Shown one piece after another: positions 5,624 to 6,215 of a stretch of DNA of 6,215 nucleotides. This stretch comes from Clostridia bacterium (lineage in GTDB: Bacteria > Bacillota > Clostridia > Oscillospirales > Acutalibacteraceae): NCBI GenBank assembly GCA_017501865.1, contig JAFVWD010000043.1, positions 1 through 6,215 on the forward strand. The letters are read 5' to 3'. Positions within the stretch are counted from its first letter, which is position 1. Each line of letters starts with the position of its first letter. The notes beneath the pieces were generated by a model. That model saw only the letters and a list, made by a program, of their open reading frames with translations. It did not search any database and was not told where the DNA came from. A program made the translations under genes and the position numbers.

Positions 5624-6215
5624 AAAGAGAAATCTGTGTTTTCGCGATTTTAATATCAGTTTTTTCTGTAACCTCAAAAGAGAAATCACCCTTGTACCTT
5701 TTAACAATGTCTTTAATAATTTTAATGCCGTTTCCGCGCTCGGGGGAGCGGTATGTTTTTTTGTTGAGACAAGGATTTTCACAGTTAATTAACAATTTTT
5801 CTTCATCGCTTTTAATATACAGATTCACTATTCTCTGAGTGGCTTCATCATCAATTTCCGAAACAGCCTCAATGGCATTGTCAAGCAGATTAAAAAGGAT
5901 TCTTGAAATATCATAGTCAGAGGCTTTGAAAATGTGGTTTTCTTCAATTGTTGTATCAATTTTTATACCAAGCTGACTTGCCTGGTTCTGCTTTATGAAA
6001 AGTGCGGTGTTAATAGTTTCGTTGCTGCAAAGCGGAATGCTTGAAATGCTGAGAAGCTCGTTTGTCGTGTCCTTTAAAAGCTCCAGAGCTTTTTCCTTCT
6101 GATCAATTTCAATCAAGCCTTGAGCAATAGTAAGAAAATTGAGATAATCGTGCTTGATTTTACGGAAATTCTGCTTTTCCTCCTTAAGAAGTTCAATCTG
6201 AGAAAAATCGAGCTC
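5622..6215 (-). CDS. GHKL-type (AgrC-like) sensor histidine kinase, C-terminal part, N-terminus outside the window
   Basis: The frame is open to the window edge, giving 197 visible residues. It begins with a helical stretch and a phosphoacceptor box KIKHDYLNFL (His22 of the visible part, codon 6150-6152), typical of the SpoOB/AgrC-like dimerisation domain. The ATPase domain follows with N-box FNLLDNAIEA (Asn109, Asp112, Asn113), then CENP (144-147) and a G-box RGNGIKII (160-167) in place of the more usual HGLGL. A TTG at 6116 is not the start, because the His box lies upstream of it. The missing N-terminus is expected to hold membrane segments. Family members sense peptides or other signals and phosphorylate LytTR-type regulators, often encoded next door; that neighbour would lie beyond 6215. 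It converges on the alpha-galactosidase gene, so it is not co-transcribed with it. Domain assignment is firm; the signal is unknown. Confidence 0.9.
   Translation of the reverse strand, partial: ELDFSQIELLKEEKQNFRKIKHDYLNFLTIAQGLIEIDQKEKALELLKDTTNELLSISSIPLCSNETINTALFIKQNQASQLGIKIDTTIEENHIFKASDYDISRILFNLLDNAIEAVSEIDDEATQRIVNLYIKSDEEKLLINCENPCLNKKTYRSPERGNGIKIIKDIVKRYKGDFSFEVTEKTDIKIAKTQISL

Noticed and set aside
5544..5792. 82-residue plus-strand open frame at the end of the alpha-galactosidase gene
   Set aside because: It overlaps the galactosidase 3' end, the terminator and the antisense of the kinase gene; a shadow frame.
1..6215. CRISPR array, insertion sequence, transposase or phage genes
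   Set aside because: No regularly spaced repeats, terminal inverted repeats, or transposase, integrase or phage motifs were seen.

Overview
This is an AT-rich stretch with A/G-rich Shine-Dalgarno sites, strong intrinsic terminators and an AgrC-type GHKL kinase fragment. It suggests a low-GC Firmicute, most likely a carbohydrate-degrading anaerobic gut Clostridium relative of the Ruminococcaceae/Oscillospiraceae/Lachnospiraceae kind. The placement is inferred from style and gene content; no phylogenetic marker is present.

Layout: (i) 1-154 holds no convincing protein gene. It carries inverted repeats, including a tRNA-like acceptor stem plus T-arm that ends exactly at the Shine-Dalgarno of the next gene. 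(ii) 155-2158 (+) is a complete cytoplasmic GH42 beta-galactosidase with both catalytic glutamates and the zinc-binding cysteine cluster. (iii) 2230-2755 is a self-contained unit: a consensus-like promoter, a 132-residue membrane protein of unknown function and an intrinsic terminator. (iv) 2759-4098 is a second unit: a promoter, a membrane-anchored Ca2+-dependent phosphatidylinositol phospholipase C-like protein and a terminator. (v) 4191-5623 is a third unit: a promoter closely resembling that of the phospholipase gene, a GH4 (MelA-like) alpha-galactosidase and a terminator that probably works in both directions. (vi) 5622-6215 (-) is the C-terminal part of a convergent GHKL sensor histidine kinase, cut by the window edge.

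How they fit together: the window encodes a beta-galactosidase and an alpha-galactosidase, both apparently cytoplasmic, which together could clear galactose from both anomeric linkages of imported oligosaccharides. They are not one operon. Each of the three genes after the beta-galactosidase has its own promoter, and each of those units closes with a terminator. The phospholipase-like gene and the alpha-galactosidase gene share an unusual promoter block (TATTTG-N-TGTAATCT plus a matching downstream block), which hints at co-regulation. The least explained part is the structured leader at 1-147.
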